A model generated the notes under the pieces. That model searched no databases. It saw nothing but the letters and a program-made list of their open reading frames with translations, and had not been told where the DNA came from. Shown here piece after piece: positions 34,792 through 46,802 of a DNA stretch of 62,411 nucleotides; the stretch's first letter is position 1; every line of letters begins with the position of its first letter. The stretch spans positions 1 through 62,411 of the forward strand of contig NZ_SSXC01000014.1 in NCBI RefSeq assembly GCF_021699055.1, in the 5' to 3' direction. Origin of the DNA: Blastococcus sp. MG754426. GTDB taxonomy: Bacteria > Actinomycetota > Actinomycetes > Mycobacteriales > Geodermatophilaceae. A program made the translations under genes and the position numbers.

Positions 34792-35687
34792 CCGGTGCGC
34801 GCCCGCCCGGCGGCGTCCGCTCGCTGGGCGCCTCGCTGCTCGACGACGTGCTCGCCGAGACCCTCGACCCCGCGTACGCGCAGGCCGCGGCCCGGCGTGC
34901 CGGGGAGGACCAGCCCCGCCGGGGCCGCGGCCGGGTGCTGGTCGCGCTCACCATGGCCGCCGCGGGCCTGCTGGCCGCGGTGACCTACGACCAGGCGGCC
35001 GCCCGGGCGGAGGGGCGCCAGGAGATCCGCGAGGCCCTGGTCAACGACATCCAGGACGAGTCGGCGGTCACCGACGACCTGGCCGCCCGCCTGGAGGAGG
35101 CGCGCGCGGAGGTCAGCCGCACCAGCGACGAGCTGCTCGCGGCCACCGCGGTCGGGCAGCGGGCGCTCGACGCCCTCGCCCGCGCCGAGCAGGGCACCGC
35201 CGCCGTCCCCGTCACCGGGCCGGGGCTGCTGGTCACGCTGGCCAACGCCGAACCCGACGCCGACGACGACCCGATCGGCGCGGGTGCGGCCGGCACGGAG
35301 GCCGTCCAGGTGGCCGACGGCGACCTGCAGCTGGTGGTCAACGCGCTCTGGGGCGCCGGCGCCGAGGCGATCAGCGTCAACGGCCAGCGGCTGGGCCCGA
35401 CCAGCGCCATCCGGTTCGCCGGCGAGGCGGTGCTGGTGAACTTCCGGCCGGTCACCAGCCCCTACCGGATCCGCGCCATCGGTGACCCCGACGCGCTGTC
35501 CCAGAACTTCCTGCTCGACCCCCAGGTGCGCGACCTCGCGGAGTTCGCCGCCGCCACGGGGCTGCAGTTCCTGTTCAGCGAGGAGGACGAGCTGTCCCTG
35601 CCGGCCGCCAACCCGCCGGAGCTCCGCTCCGCCGAGGTCGTCAGTTCCCGCCGGGCTCCCGGCGCCGAGCCCAGCCCCGGAGGCTGA
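34788..35687 (+). CDS. DUF881 family membrane-anchored protein, first copy
   Basis: This 299-residue protein has a short cytoplasmic N terminus, one membrane helix (about 50-66) and an extracytoplasmic coiled region (about 75-130) before the DUF881 domain (GPGLLVTLANAE, then VVNALWGAGAEAISVNGQRL). The family is conserved in Gram-positive bacteria near cell-division or envelope genes. The GTG start overlaps the preceding stop. It is followed by the small basic protein and a second DUF881 gene, a conserved triplet. Confidence 0.9.
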   Translation: MTGARPPGGVRSLGASLLDDVLAETLDPAYAQAAARRAGEDQPRRGRGRVLVALTMAAAGLLAAVTYDQAAARAEGRQEIREALVNDIQDESAVTDDLAARLEEARAEVSRTSDELLAATAVGQRALDALARAEQGTAAVPVTGPGLLVTLANAEPDADDDPIGAGAAGTEAVQVADGDLQLVVNALWGAGAEAISVNGQRLGPTSAIRFAGEAVLVNFRPVTSPYRIRAIGDPDALSQNFLLDPQVRDLAEFAAATGLQFLFSEEDELSLPAANPPELRSAEVVSSRRAPGAEPSPGG

Positions 35688-35691
35688 CGTC

Positions 35692-36024
35692 GTGATCCCG
35701 ATCCTCGGCCTGGTGGCCGGCGTGCTGCTCGGCCTGGTCTTCGACCCCACCGTCCCGCTGTGGCTGCAGCCCTACCTGCCGATCGCCGTCGTCGCCGCCC
35801 TCGACGCCGTCTTCGGCGGGTTCCGCGCCCGCCTCGACGGCATCTTCGACGCCAAGGTGTTCGTGATCTCCTTCGTGTCGAACGTGGTGGTGGCGGCGCT
35901 CATCGTCTTCCTGGGCGACCAGCTCGGCGTCGGCGCTCAGCTGTCGACGGCGGTCGTCGTCGTCCTGGGCATCCGCATCTTCGGCAACGCCGCCGCCATC
36001 CGCCGGCACGTCTTCCGCGCATGA
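35692..36024 (+). CDS. Small basic family protein (DUF1290)
   Basis: This 110-residue membrane protein has three hydrophobic segments (VIPILGLVAGVLLG, YLPIAVVAALDAVFGG, then VISFVSNVVVAALIVFLG) and is the typical DUF1290 partner of DUF881 proteins. The GTG start has GGAGG eight bases upstream; it lies four bases after the DUF881 stop. The stop overlaps the second DUF881 ATG. Function unknown but linked to the envelope or division by conserved context. Confidence 0.9.
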   Translation: MIPILGLVAGVLLGLVFDPTVPLWLQPYLPIAVVAALDAVFGGFRARLDGIFDAKVFVISFVSNVVVAALIVFLGDQLGVGAQLSTAVVVVLGIRIFGNAAAIRRHVFRA

Positions 36025-36794
36025 GCGGTCCGGAGCGGCCCGGCCCGCCGGTCGGCGACGCGGGTCCGGCCGGCGGGGGTGCGCCCGAGGAGGTCCCCCG
36101 GGCGCGGCGCCGGCGGCGCGACCCGCTCGCGGCGACGCTCATCGGCGTCCTCACGCTGCTCCTGGGGTTCGCGCTGGCGGTGCAGGTCCGCAACGCCGAC
36201 GAGGCCCAGGTGCTGGCCGGCGCGCGCGAGGAGGACCTCGTGCGCATCCTCGACGAGCTCGACGGCCGCGAGGAGCGGCTGCGCTCCCAGCTGGCCGAGC
36301 AGCGGGCGGCGCTGCGTGAGCTCAACGGCTCCGGCAGCCGGACCGGCGCCGCGCTCGAGGAGGCCCGGGAGCGCGCCGCGACGCTCGGCATCCTCAACGG
36401 GACCCTCGCCGCGCAGGGGCCGGGGCTGACCCTCACCATCAGCGACCCGGCGGGCGCCGTGCAGGTGTCCGACCTGCTCGACGTGGTGCAGGAGCTGCGC
36501 GGGGCCGGCGCGGAGACCATGCAGGTCGACGACGTCCGGATCGGGCACTCCACCGCCGTCACCGGCTCCGCGGGCGCGCTCCTCGTCGACGGCACGCCGC
36601 TGCGCTCGCCCTACGAGTTCGTCGTCCTCGGCGACCCCCAGGGCATGGAGACGGCCATGAACATCCCGGGCGGGGTGGTGCAGCGCATCGAGCGGCGCGG
36701 TGGGTCGGTGGAGATCACCGGGTCCCCGGAGCTCGTGGTGGACGCGTTGCGGCCGCTGGACCGGCCTCAATACGCTGCGCCCGAGACCGACTGA
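36021..36794 (+). CDS. DUF881 family membrane-anchored protein, second copy
   Basis: This 257-residue protein has one membrane helix (about 36-54), a coiled region (about 65-115: [25 protein letters not shown] heptads) and a DUF881 domain ([37 protein letters not shown]). The ATG overlaps the small-basic stop (ATGA). A hairpin at 36805-36830 follows the stop, so it is the last gene of the operon. Confidence 0.9.
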   Translation: MSGPERPGPPVGDAGPAGGGAPEEVPRARRRRRDPLAATLIGVLTLLLGFALAVQVRNADEAQVLAGAREEDLVRILDELDGREERLRSQLAEQRAALRELNGSGSRTGAALEEARERAATLGILNGTLAAQGPGLTLTISDPAGAVQVSDLLDVVQELRGAGAETMQVDDVRIGHSTAVTGSAGALLVDGTPLRSPYEFVVLGDPQGMETAMNIPGGVVQRIERRGGSVEITGSPELVVDALRPLDRPQYAAPETD

Positions 36795-36804
36795 GGCCTC
36801 GGTG

Positions 36805-36830
36805 CCCCACCCTCGTTCCGCTCGGGGTGG
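36805..36830 (+). terminator. Hairpin ending the DUF881 operon
   Basis: CCCACCC (36805-36811) pairs with GGGTGGG (36824-36830) around a 12-base loop, 11 bases after the DUF881 stop and 48 bases before gcvH. No U tract follows. Confidence 0.5.
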
Positions 36831-36877
36831 GTCCCTGCACCGGGGCCGTCCCACACCTCACCAGGAGACGCCAGCAC

Positions 36878-37282
36878 ATGAGCACGCCCGACGACCGGCG
36901 CTACACCGAGCAGCACGAGTGGGCGCTGGTGCAGGGGACCGACGGCACCTCGACCGTCGTCCGGGTCGGCATCACCGACCACGCCCAGGACGCGCTCGGG
37001 GACATCGTCTTCGTGCAGCTCCCCGAGGTGGGGGCCGAGGTGGCCCCGGGCACGCCGATGGGCGAGGTGGAGTCCACCAAGAGCGTCTCCGACGTCTACG
37101 CGCCCGTCGCCGGCGTCGTGGCGGCGGTGAACGACCGCCTGGGGGATGCGCCCGAGACCATCAACGCCGATCCCTACGGCGAGGGCTGGCTGGTCGACAT
37201 CGCGGTGCCGGGGGAGGGCGGCGACCCCATCGGCCAGCTGCTCGACGCCGACGCCTACCAGGCGGTGGTCGAGGGGTCGTGA
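36878..37282 (+). CDS. gcvH: Glycine cleavage system H protein
   Basis: This 134-residue lipoyl carrier shuttles the methylamine group between the P and T proteins. The lipoylated lysine is K68 in [13 protein letters not shown], and the fold begins with [15 protein letters not shown] precedes the ATG. The P protein gene gcvP is 3 kb downstream on the same strand, separated by four conserved actinobacterial genes; gcvT is not in the window. Confidence 0.95.
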   Translation: MSTPDDRRYTEQHEWALVQGTDGTSTVVRVGITDHAQDALGDIVFVQLPEVGAEVAPGTPMGEVESTKSVSDVYAPVAGVVAAVNDRLGDAPETINADPYGEGWLVDIAVPGEGGDPIGQLLDADAYQAVVEGS

Positions 37283-37319
37283 CCGGCCCGCCGGGAGGCT
37301 GGCCCCGGCCATCGCTCAC

Positions 37320-37325
37320 TATGAT
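37320..37325 (+). promoter_or_regulatory. Possible -10 box (TATGAT) upstream of garA
   Basis: TATGAT lies in the 259-base gap between gcvH and the FHA gene and is the best -10 match there. No good -35 is seen at 17 bases. A TTGACC at 37389-37394 is another partial promoter element. The rest of the gap is GC-rich without other features. Confidence 0.3.
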
Positions 37326-37541
37326 CGTCGCGGGGCGAACAACAGCGGGGGACCTGCGGCGAAGCCGCCCCCCGGCCCCGCACGTCCGGTTGACCCTCGG
37401 GCCGACCGGCTGGTTCCATGACCCACGGTCCGCCGCCCACCCGCGGCGGCCGACCCACGGCGGGCCGCCCGGCCCACCGTCCGCCGGCCGCCCGCGGCCA
37501 ATCGGTCCGCGGCGGGCCCCTCGTACCGGAGGAGACGCAAC

Positions 37542-38057
37542 GTGCACTGCACTCGATGTGGCCACGAGAACCCCGAGGGCAGTCGCTTCTGCGCGCAGTG
37601 CGGTGCGGCGCTCTCCCCGGAGCGCGTGGGCGAGGCCACCAGCGTGATCCCCAAGGTCGGCGGCGAGGACACCGGCGACCAGCCCGAGGCGGTGGAGGCG
37701 GCCGACGCGCACGCGGGCGCCGTGGAGTCGCTGCCGGCCGGATCGGCGCTGCTGGTGGTCAAGCGCGGCCCCAACGCCGGGAGCCGGTTCCTGCTCGACC
37801 AGGACGTCACCACGGCCGGCCGGCACCCCGACAGCGACATCTTCCTCGACGACGTCACGGTGAGCCGCCGGCACGTCGAGTTCCACCGCGAGGGCGGCGG
37901 CTTCTCGGTGCACGACGTCGGCAGTCTCAACGGCACCTACGTCAACCGGGAGCCGGTCGACGTCGCCACCCTCGCCGGGGGCGACGAGGTGCAGATCGGG
38001 AAGTTCCGCCTGGTGTACCTGACCGGCCCGCGCACGGGCGAGCCCGCCGCTCGCTAG
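37542..38057 (+). CDS. garA: FHA-domain protein GarA (OdhI-like) with zinc ribbon
   Basis: This 171-residue protein has an N-terminal zinc ribbon (C3, C6, C17, C20), a phosphorylation-type motif EATSVIP with T33, and a C-terminal FHA domain (GRHPDSDI at 93-100, SRRH at 108-111, N130). GarA/OdhI proteins inhibit 2-oxoglutarate dehydrogenase until Ser/Thr kinases phosphorylate the N-terminal Thr. The mycobacterial protein has a Thr-Thr pair here; this one has a single Thr. GGAGGAG precedes the GTG by seven bases. Confidence 0.87.
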   Translation: MHCTRCGHENPEGSRFCAQCGAALSPERVGEATSVIPKVGGEDTGDQPEAVEAADAHAGAVESLPAGSALLVVKRGPNAGSRFLLDQDVTTAGRHPDSDIFLDDVTVSRRHVEFHREGGGFSVHDVGSLNGTYVNREPVDVATLAGGDEVQIGKFRLVYLTGPRTGEPAAR

Positions 38058-38133
38058 TGCACCGGCCGGTGACCGCCCGCACGTGGGATCCGCGGAGCGG
38101 GGCCCCGGGACGGGGTCCCGGGGAGAGAGGGGC

Positions 38134-38868
38134 GTGACCGCCGTGCCCGGGCGCGAACCAGCGCTCGGGGACGCCGGCGACCAGCACGCGCCGCGCCTGA
38201 CCATCGGTGAGGTGCTCGCGGTGCTGCGCGACGACTTCCCCGACGTGACGATCAGCAAGATCCGCTACCTCGAGTCCGAGGACCTGGTGCACCCGCAGCG
38301 CACGCCGTCGGGCTACCGGAAGTTCTCCCGGGCCGACGTCAGCCGGCTGCGGTACGTGCTCACCGCCCAGCGGGACCACTACCTGCCGCTGCGGGTGATC
38401 AAGGACCACCTGGACGCCCTCGACCGCGGGGAGCCGCTGCCCGGCACGGGCAGCGGCCCGGCGCCGCTGCCGCCCGCCTCCACCGAGGAGGGGGCGACGG
38501 CGCCGCTGACCGCCGAGCAGTTCGCGCGGGCCGCGGGGCTCGAGCCCGGGCAGCTCGCCGACTGCGTGCAGTTCGGGCTGCTGAGCACCGACGCCGAGGG
38601 CCGGCACCCGGCGGCGGACCTGCCCATCGCGCGGGCGGCCGCCGGGCTGGCCCGGCACGGCATCGAGCCGCGGCACCTGCGGGTGTACCGCAGCGCCGTG
38701 GAGCGGGAGGCGGGGCTGGTCGAGCAGCTCGTCGCCCCGGTGCTGCGGGCCCGCTCCGAGGAGGCGCGCACCCGCGCCACGGAGAAGCTGCAGGAACTGG
38801 CGGCGCTCTCCGCGCAGCTGCACACCGCGCTGCTCGAGACGCGCCTGCGGGACCTCCTCCGTCCCTGA
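38134..38868 (+). CDS. ftsR: MerR-family regulator FtsR
   Basis: This 244-residue protein has an N-terminal MerR winged helix (about 20-90: LTIGEVLAVLRDDFPDVTISKIRYLESE-type) and a C-terminal domain rich in Leu and Arg. The position after garA and before the DUF151 and second MerR gene is conserved; the corynebacterial equivalent FtsR activates ftsZ. GTG 38134 is chosen because GGAGAGAGG lies just upstream; GTG 38143 is an alternative. Confidence 0.82.
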   Translation: MTAVPGREPALGDAGDQHAPRLTIGEVLAVLRDDFPDVTISKIRYLESEDLVHPQRTPSGYRKFSRADVSRLRYVLTAQRDHYLPLRVIKDHLDALDRGEPLPGTGSGPAPLPPASTEEGATAPLTAEQFARAAGLEPGQLADCVQFGLLSTDAEGRHPAADLPIARAAAGLARHGIEPRHLRVYRSAVEREAGLVEQLVAPVLRARSEEARTRATEKLQELAALSAQLHTALLETRLRDLLRP

Positions 38869-38980
38869 GCGGGCGTACCGTTGACGCGTCCGAGCCCCGC
38901 CCGGCGGGGCCGACGAGTGACCGGCCGCCTGACCACACCGTCCCGCCCGAACCCCGGGCCGCAGCCGAGGGAGCCGCACC

Positions 38981-39472
38981 GTGCAGGAGCTCAGAGTCGT
39001 CGGCGTCCGCGTCGAACTGCCCGGCAACCAGCCGATCCTGCTGCTCAAGGAGACGCAGGGGGAGCGGTACCTGCCGATCTGGATCGGCGCCGTCGAGGCG
39101 GCCGCCATCGCGTTCGAGCAGCAGGGCGTGCGCCCCGCCCGCCCGATGACCCACGACCTCCTCCGGGAGGTGGTGCGCACGCTGGGTGCCGAGCTCGAGG
39201 CGGTCAACATCACCGAGATGCGCGACGGCATCTACATCGCCGAGCTCGTGTTCGGTGACGACCGGGTGGTCAGCGCCCGGCCCTCGGACGCCGTGGCGCT
39301 GGCCGTGCGCACCGGTGCCCCGATCTTCGGCGCCGACGACCTGCTCGACGAGGTGGGCATCGAGATCCCCGACGAGCAGGAGGACGAGGTCGAGAAGTTC
39401 CGCGAGTTCCTCGACCAGATCTCGCCGGAGGACTTCGGGGCCGGGTCCGGCTCCGGGGGCGGTCCCGCCTAG
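38981..39472 (+). CDS. DUF151 bifunctional nuclease-like protein
   Basis: This 163-residue protein is the DUF151/BFN family: MQELRVVGVRVELP, then LPIWIGAVEAAAIA, MTHDLL and SARPSDAVALAVR motifs, with an acidic Gly/Ser tail. Family members are reported to have DNase/RNase activity, but the role in actinobacteria is unclear. The GTG start is supported by the invariant family N terminus. It lies between two MerR genes in a conserved cluster. Confidence 0.9.
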   Translation: MQELRVVGVRVELPGNQPILLLKETQGERYLPIWIGAVEAAAIAFEQQGVRPARPMTHDLLREVVRTLGAELEAVNITEMRDGIYIAELVFGDDRVVSARPSDAVALAVRTGAPIFGADDLLDEVGIEIPDEQEDEVEKFREFLDQISPEDFGAGSGSGGGPA

Positions 39473-39555
39473 GCCCCATCGGGTACCTATCGGCAGGCGC
39501 GCCGCATCCGTCACCCGAAATGGGGCTGGTGTGGCGACACGCCGTTCCTCGCAGT

Positions 39556-39584
39556 TGACCGGCCTCCGGGCCCGGCTTACCGTC
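39556..39584 (+). promoter_or_regulatory. Sigma-70-type promoter upstream of the second MerR gene
   Basis: TTGACC (39556-39561), a 17-base spacer and TACCGT (39579-39584) form a good housekeeping promoter. The start would fall near 39591, about 84 bases before the GTG. The palindrome GGTGTGACACC just downstream could be an operator for the MerR protein. Confidence 0.6.
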
Positions 39585-39674
39585 GGCGAACGACAACGGT
39601 GTGACACCTGGAACCACGAGGTGCCGAGCCGTCGACCTGCCCCGACCGAGGCGGGACTGAGGAGGACGCTGGAC

Positions 39675-40250
39675 GTGAGCGACCAGGGCAACGGCTCGCA
39701 GGGTCAGCTGTTCAGCGACGCCGCCGTCGGGGCGCCGCAGTACGACGAGGTCGACACCGACCTGGTCGGCTACCGGGGCCCGACCGCCTGCGCCGCTGCC
39801 GGCATCACCTACCGCCAGCTCGACTACTGGGCCCGCACCGGCCTGGTCTCGCCGTCCGTGCGCAGCGCCACCGGGTCGGGCACCCAGCGGCTCTACTCCT
39901 TCCGCGACATCCTCGTGCTCAAGGTCGTCAAGCGGCTGCTCGACACCGGGGTCTCGCTGCAGAACATCCGCAAGGCCGTGGACCACCTCCGCCAGCGCGG
40001 CGTCAAGGAGCTGGCCAACGTCACGCTCTTCTCCGACGGCGCCACCGTCTACGAGTGCACCTCGGCCGAGGAGGTCGTCGACCTGCTCGCCGGTGGCCAG
40101 GGCGTCTTCGGCATCGCCGTCTCCGGTGCGCTGCGGGAGCTCTCCGGTGAGCTGGCGGAGCTGCCCGCGGAGCGGATCGACGGCGGCCAGGTCGTCCCGT
40201 CCGACGACGAGCTGTCGATGCGCCGCCGGCGCCGCGCCGCCACCGCCTAG
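39675..40250 (+). CDS. MerR-family transcriptional regulator
   Basis: This 191-residue protein has a MerR winged helix (about 32-105: [30 protein letters not shown]) and a short C-terminal part with no clear cofactor domain. GGAGG lies nine bases before the GTG. A promoter is present upstream, so it has its own transcript. The conserved location upstream of gcvP suggests control of envelope or growth genes, not proven for gcvP. Confidence 0.87.
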   Translation: MSDQGNGSQGQLFSDAAVGAPQYDEVDTDLVGYRGPTACAAAGITYRQLDYWARTGLVSPSVRSATGSGTQRLYSFRDILVLKVVKRLLDTGVSLQNIRKAVDHLRQRGVKELANVTLFSDGATVYECTSAEEVVDLLAGGQGVFGIAVSGALRELSGELAELPAERIDGGQVVPSDDELSMRRRRRAATA

Positions 40251-40262
40251 GTCGACCTCCGG

Positions 40263-40281
40263 GCCCCCGCTCACCGGGGGC
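40263..40281 (+). terminator. Hairpin between the MerR gene and gcvP
   Basis: GCCCCCG (40263-40269) pairs perfectly with CGGGGGC (40275-40281) around CTCAC. It begins 13 bases after the MerR stop. A weak pyrimidine stretch follows. Confidence 0.6.
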
Positions 40282-40290
40282 TCTCGCTGG

Positions 40291-40296
40291 TAGCGT
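40291..40296 (+). promoter_or_regulatory. -10 box of a likely leaderless gcvP transcript
   Basis: TAGCGT lies seven bases before the GTG start of gcvP. The message would begin at the start codon; no Shine-Dalgarno sequence is seen. No good -35 is visible. Confidence 0.5.
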
Positions 40297-40303
40297 TCGA
40301 GCA

Positions 40304-43360
<3,057 letters not shown>

Positions 43361-43469
43361 CGCCGCGGCCAGGAGCCGTTCCCGCGTGGCGCTGAGCCGC
43401 TGCGTCCCTTTTCGCGGGACCCTCCGGGGCCCCACTCGTCGGGACAGGGCAGTGGACCGTCGTCCCCGC

Positions 43470-43661
43470 TCAGGCGGGGGTCAGCCAGACGTGGTGGTCG
43501 GGTACGGCCCGGCCGTCGGGGAGCAGCGCCCCGTCGTCGTCGAAGAGGACGACCCCGTTGCACAGCAGGCGCCAGCCCTGCTCGGGTCGGCTGCGGACGA
43601 CGGCGGCGAGGTCGCGCGCCTCGCTGGCGGCGTCGGGGCAGGGCGTGACGTGGTGGCACAT
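43470..43661 (-). CDS. DUF5999 family small protein
   Basis: This 63-residue protein begins MCHHVTPCPDAAS and contains EQGWRLLCNGVVLFDDDGALLPDG, typical of the short DUF5999 proteins common in actinobacteria. It has three Cys (residues 2, 8 and 34). GAGGAAC lies just before the ATG. Function unknown. A 209-base gap with two short hairpins follows upstream. Confidence 0.8.
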   Translation of the reverse strand: MCHHVTPCPDAASEARDLAAVVRSRPEQGWRLLCNGVVLFDDDGALLPDGRAVPDHHVWLTPA

Positions 43662-43828
43662 GGCGGTTCCTCTTCGTCCGGTGTCCTCGGCGGCCGGTGC
43701 GCGCCGCGCACCGTGCTCGTCCGAGGACTGGATTCGGCAGATCCGCGCACCGACTCAAGCGCCGGGGGGTGAGCTGGGTCACGAATTCACCCCGAGGGGT
43801 CGGCAGTTCCTGCCATGCCGTGTCGGTC

Positions 43829-43849
43829 CTGCGGCTCCCGCAGCCGCAG
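43829..43849 (-). terminator. Hairpin after coaA
   Basis: CTGCGGCT (43829-43836) pairs with AGCCGCAG (43842-43849) around CCCGC. It lies 21 bases beyond the coaA stop on the minus strand. No U tract. Confidence 0.5.
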
Positions 43850-43870
43850 AGGTCCAGGGTGCGGGGCCGG

Positions 43871-44833
43871 CTACAGCTTGCGGAGCAGGACGCGGCGCAC
43901 CGAGTGGTCCGCGGCCTTCTGCAGCACCAGGCGGGCCCGTGACCGGGTCGGGGCGATGTTGTCCCGCAGGTTCGGGCCGTTGACCGCCGACCAGATCCCG
44001 AGCGCGGTCTCCCGGGCCTGGTCGTCGGTGAGCGCGGCGAACCGGTGGAAGTAGGCCGTGGTGTCCTGGAACGCCGTCCGGCGCAGCGCCAGGAACCGCT
44101 CGACGTACCACCGCTGGATGTCGGCCTCCGCGGCGTCGACGTACACCGAGAAGTCGAAGAAGTCCGACAGGAAGATCTCCGGGGCCGACCCGTCGGTGCG
44201 CCGGCCCGCCTGCAGGACGTTGAGCCCCTCGAGCACGAGGATGTCCGGCCGGTCCACCGCCTGCACCCGGCCGGGCACGATGTCGTAGGACTGGTGGTCG
44301 TAGACCGGGGCGAACACCTCCTCGCGGCCGGACTTCACGTCGGCCAGGAAGCGCAGCAGCGCCCGGCGGTCGTAGCTCTCGGGGAAGCCCTTGCGGCCGA
44401 GCAGACCGCGCTCCTCGAGCACCGCGTTGGGCAGCAGGAAGCCGTCGGTGGTCACCAGGTCGACCCGGGGCACCCCCGGGGTGGCCGCGAGCAGCGTCTG
44501 CAGCAGGCGCGCGGTGGTGCTCTTCCCGACGGCGACGCTGCCGGCGACGGCGATGACGAAGGGCACCTTGGCGGTCGCGTCGCCCAGGAACTCGCTCTGC
44601 GCGGCCCAGAGCCGGCGGCTGGCCGTCACGTGCAGGCTCAGCAGGCGGGCGAGCGGCAGGTAGACGGTGGCCACCTCGTCCAGGTCGATGCGGTCGCCGA
44701 GGGAGGCGAGGTCCTCGAGCTCGGCCGCGTCCAGCGGCAGGATCGAGCCGGCCGCGAGCGCCCGCCACGAGTCGCGGTCGAACACCGCGTAGGGCGAGAT
44801 GGAGCCACGAGTCCCAGCCGTCACGCGCCCCAT
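43871..44833 (-). CDS. coaA: Type I pantothenate kinase
   Basis: This 320-residue protein phosphorylates pantothenate, the first step of coenzyme A synthesis. The P-loop is [10 protein letters not shown], and later [18 protein letters not shown] and [10 protein letters not shown] are typical of CoaA. The ATG at 44833 gives 320 residues; GTG 44824, seven bases after CACGAT, is an alternative leaderless start. It is divergent from the GNAT gene. Confidence 0.93.
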   Translation of the reverse strand: MGRVTAGTRGSISPYAVFDRDSWRALAAGSILPLDAAELEDLASLGDRIDLDEVATVYLPLARLLSLHVTASRRLWAAQSEFLGDATAKVPFVIAVAGSVAVGKSTTARLLQTLLAATPGVPRVDLVTTDGFLLPNAVLEERGLLGRKGFPESYDRRALLRFLADVKSGREEVFAPVYDHQSYDIVPGRVQAVDRPDILVLEGLNVLQAGRRTDGSAPEIFLSDFFDFSVYVDAAEADIQRWYVERFLALRRTAFQDTTAYFHRFAALTDDQARETALGIWSAVNGPNLRDNIAPTRSRARLVLQKAADHSVRRVLLRKL

Positions 44834-44934
44834 CGTGCCGTCCGCACCCGGAGCGGCCTGCGCGCGGGTCACCCGGGCGGGTGTGCGGCGGGGCCGCCCG
44901 GCGCCGGCGGCGGTCCCGCGGGGCACCGCGGGTC

Positions 44935-44940
44935 TAGTGT
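44935..44940 (+). promoter_or_regulatory. -10 box of a likely leaderless GNAT transcript
   Basis: TAGTGT lies exactly six bases before the GTG at 44947. No ribosome site is seen. Confidence 0.5.
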
Positions 44941-44946
44941 TCTCCC

Positions 44947-45756
44947 GTGCCTTCCCGCCCGGGGCTGCTCGAGTGCATCGAGCGCTACTTCGCCGTCGCG
45001 CCGCAGCCGGATGCGCGGATCCAGGCCGCCGGGGCGCTGGACGTCCCGATCGCCGACCCGGCCTGGCCCTACCCGGCCCGGCCCCGGCGCGGTGGCGACC
45101 GGGTCACCGTCCAGGACGTCCGCGCCGCGATCGCGCTGCAGCGGGCGGCGGGGCTGCCGCCGGCGCTGGAGTGGATCCCGGAGTGCTCGCCCGGGGTGGC
45201 GGTCGCGGCCCGCGCCGCCGGGCTGACCGTCGAGGAGCTGCCGCTGCTGGTGGCCGACGACCCCGTCGACGTCGTCCTGCCGGCCGGGGTCCGGCTCTTC
45301 CTCGTCGGCGCCGACGACCCGGAGCTGCCCCTCTACCAGCACGTGGCCGCGCTCGCCTTCGCGCACCCGGGTGGGGTCACCGACGTACCGGAGGTGCCGC
45401 CGGAGCAGTCCGAGGAGGCGCAGCGCCGCACGGCGGTCCTGCGGGAGCGGATCGCCGAGGGCCGCACGGTCATGATGGTCGCCATGGAGCGCGGCAGGCC
45501 GGTGGCGGTCGGCTCGCACCAGCCCGTCGACGTCGAGGGCACCGAGGTCAGCGAGGTGGTCGGGGTGGCGACGCTGCCGCGGCTGCGCGGCCGCGGCCTG
45601 GGCGCGGGCCTCGCCTCCGCGCTGACCGCGCACGCCCGGGAGAGCGCGGACCTGGTCTTCCTGGCCGCGGGCGACGACGACGTGGCCCGGGTCTACGAGC
45701 GCATCGGCTTCGCGTGGATCGCGACCACCGCCGTCGCGGAGCCGCCGCAGGCCTGA
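44947..45756 (+). CDS. GNAT family N-acetyltransferase
   Basis: This 269-residue protein has an N-terminal region of unclear fold (1-120) and a C-terminal GNAT domain. The acetyl-CoA-binding motif A is visible as [23 protein letters not shown], followed by [11 protein letters not shown] (motif B). The substrate is unknown. The start is GTG after a -10-like box. It converges with the beta-lactamase-fold gene, 14 bases apart. Confidence 0.83.
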   Translation: MPSRPGLLECIERYFAVAPQPDARIQAAGALDVPIADPAWPYPARPRRGGDRVTVQDVRAAIALQRAAGLPPALEWIPECSPGVAVAARAAGLTVEELPLLVADDPVDVVLPAGVRLFLVGADDPELPLYQHVAALAFAHPGGVTDVPEVPPEQSEEAQRRTAVLRERIAEGRTVMMVAMERGRPVAVGSHQPVDVEGTEVSEVVGVATLPRLRGRGLGAGLASALTAHARESADLVFLAAGDDDVARVYERIGFAWIATTAVAEPPQA

Positions 45757-45770
45757 GCCCGGCCGCCGGC

Positions 45771-46688
45771 TCACCGGTGGCTCGGGACCGTCTTCCCGGC
45801 CGCCACGGCCGCGCCCGCGGCGGTGAGGGCCGCCCGCGCGGCGTCGTAGCCCACCGACCGCGGGACCTCGCTGAGCAGCACGGCGACCGTGGAGCCGAGG
45901 ACCGCGACCGAGTGCAGGTGCCGCTGCCCGCCGACGCAGCACATCCACCCCTGCTTGACCCCCGGCTCCCCGGGCAGCGTGCCGAAGAGGCCGAACTGCT
46001 GGTCGAAGCCGTCGGCGGCCACGGGCGTCGCCTCCCGCATCCAGCCCAGCAGCGCCGCCGCGTCCTCCGGGTGCGCGATCACGGGCAGGCGGGCGAGGAA
46101 CCGGGCCAGGTCCTGGGCCGTCGTGACCGCCTGGCCCCACTGCCCGGGGATCCGCGCCGGTGGCGGGCCGGTGCCGCCCAGCCCGTAGCGCTCGGCCACG
46201 TCGCGCACCATCTGCCCGCCGCCGTACCGAACCCACAGCGCCGAGGCCGCCGGGTCGTCGGAGCGGCGGATCATCTCGCGCAGCAGGTCGCGGTCGGTCG
46301 CGGGGAGCGCGATGGAGCCGGCGCGGGCGCGGGTGAGGATGTCCTCGGCCATGAAGAGCTTGACCATCGACGCGGTGGGGAATGCGCGGTCGGCCACCGG
46401 ACTGTTCCCGGCGCCGTCGGCGAGCCAGCGCAGCGACCGCGCCTCGGCGGCACGGACGCTGCCCTCCGTGATGCGGCGCTGCTGGCGGTCCACCACGACC
46501 GCGAGCGTCCCGACCGCCCCGTACGCCTCCACGGCGTCGGCCACGAGCGCGGCGGGCGGTTCTCCGCCGGCCACGGCGCGCCCGGGCCGGAAGCCCTCCA
46601 GCGCGAGCAGGTGGACGACGGTGAGCACGGCCGTCACCAGCGGCAGGACCGCGGCAGCGGATCGGTGCCGGGCAACCGGATGGGACAC
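45771..46688 (-). CDS. Class A beta-lactamase-fold serine hydrolase
   Basis: This 305-residue protein has a hydrophobic N-terminal segment (about 12-32, probable signal anchor) and a serine-hydrolase domain. SMVK (S107-K110) is the SxxK motif, SDD (143-145) replaces SDN, and KQG (245-247) replaces KTG. It is likely an extracytoplasmic hydrolase acting on peptidoglycan or a similar substrate; resistance activity is not implied. The GTG start follows AAGCAT by six bases, again a leaderless pattern. Confidence 0.78.
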   Translation of the reverse strand: MSHPVARHRSAAAVLPLVTAVLTVVHLLALEGFRPGRAVAGGEPPAALVADAVEAYGAVGTLAVVVDRQQRRITEGSVRAAEARSLRWLADGAGNSPVADRAFPTASMVKLFMAEDILTRARAGSIALPATDRDLLREMIRRSDDPAASALWVRYGGGQMVRDVAERYGLGGTGPPPARIPGQWGQAVTTAQDLARFLARLPVIAHPEDAAALLGWMREATPVAADGFDQQFGLFGTLPGEPGVKQGWMCCVGGQRHLHSVAVLGSTVAVLLSEVPRSVGYDAARAALTAAGAAVAAGKTVPSHR

Positions 46689-46763
46689 GCCGCGATGCTT
46701 TCCCCGTCGGGGACGGGATTCACCGCAGCCGGCGCGCCACCGCCCCCCGCCGGAGTGGCCGTG

Positions 46764-46793
46764 CCGCTGCGCGACCGGACGGCTGCGCAGCGG
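46764..46793 (-). terminator. Hairpin after the YbhB-like gene
   Basis: CCGCTGCGC (46764-46772) pairs perfectly with GCGCAGCGG (46785-46793) around a 12-base loop, 10 bases beyond the stop of the minus-strand YbhB-like gene. Confidence 0.55.
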
Positions 46794-46802
46794 CGGCCAC
46801 CG

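Noticed and set aside
36795..36877. Possible glycine riboswitch upstream of gcvH
   Set aside because: The gap is only 83 bases and contains a simple hairpin; the tandem aptamer and its conserved bases are not present.
45771..46688. Functional class A beta-lactamase (antibiotic resistance)
   Set aside because: SxxK is present, but SDN is SDD and KTG is KQG, and the glutamate motif of true class A enzymes is not evident. A peptidoglycan- or peptide-directed hydrolase is more likely.
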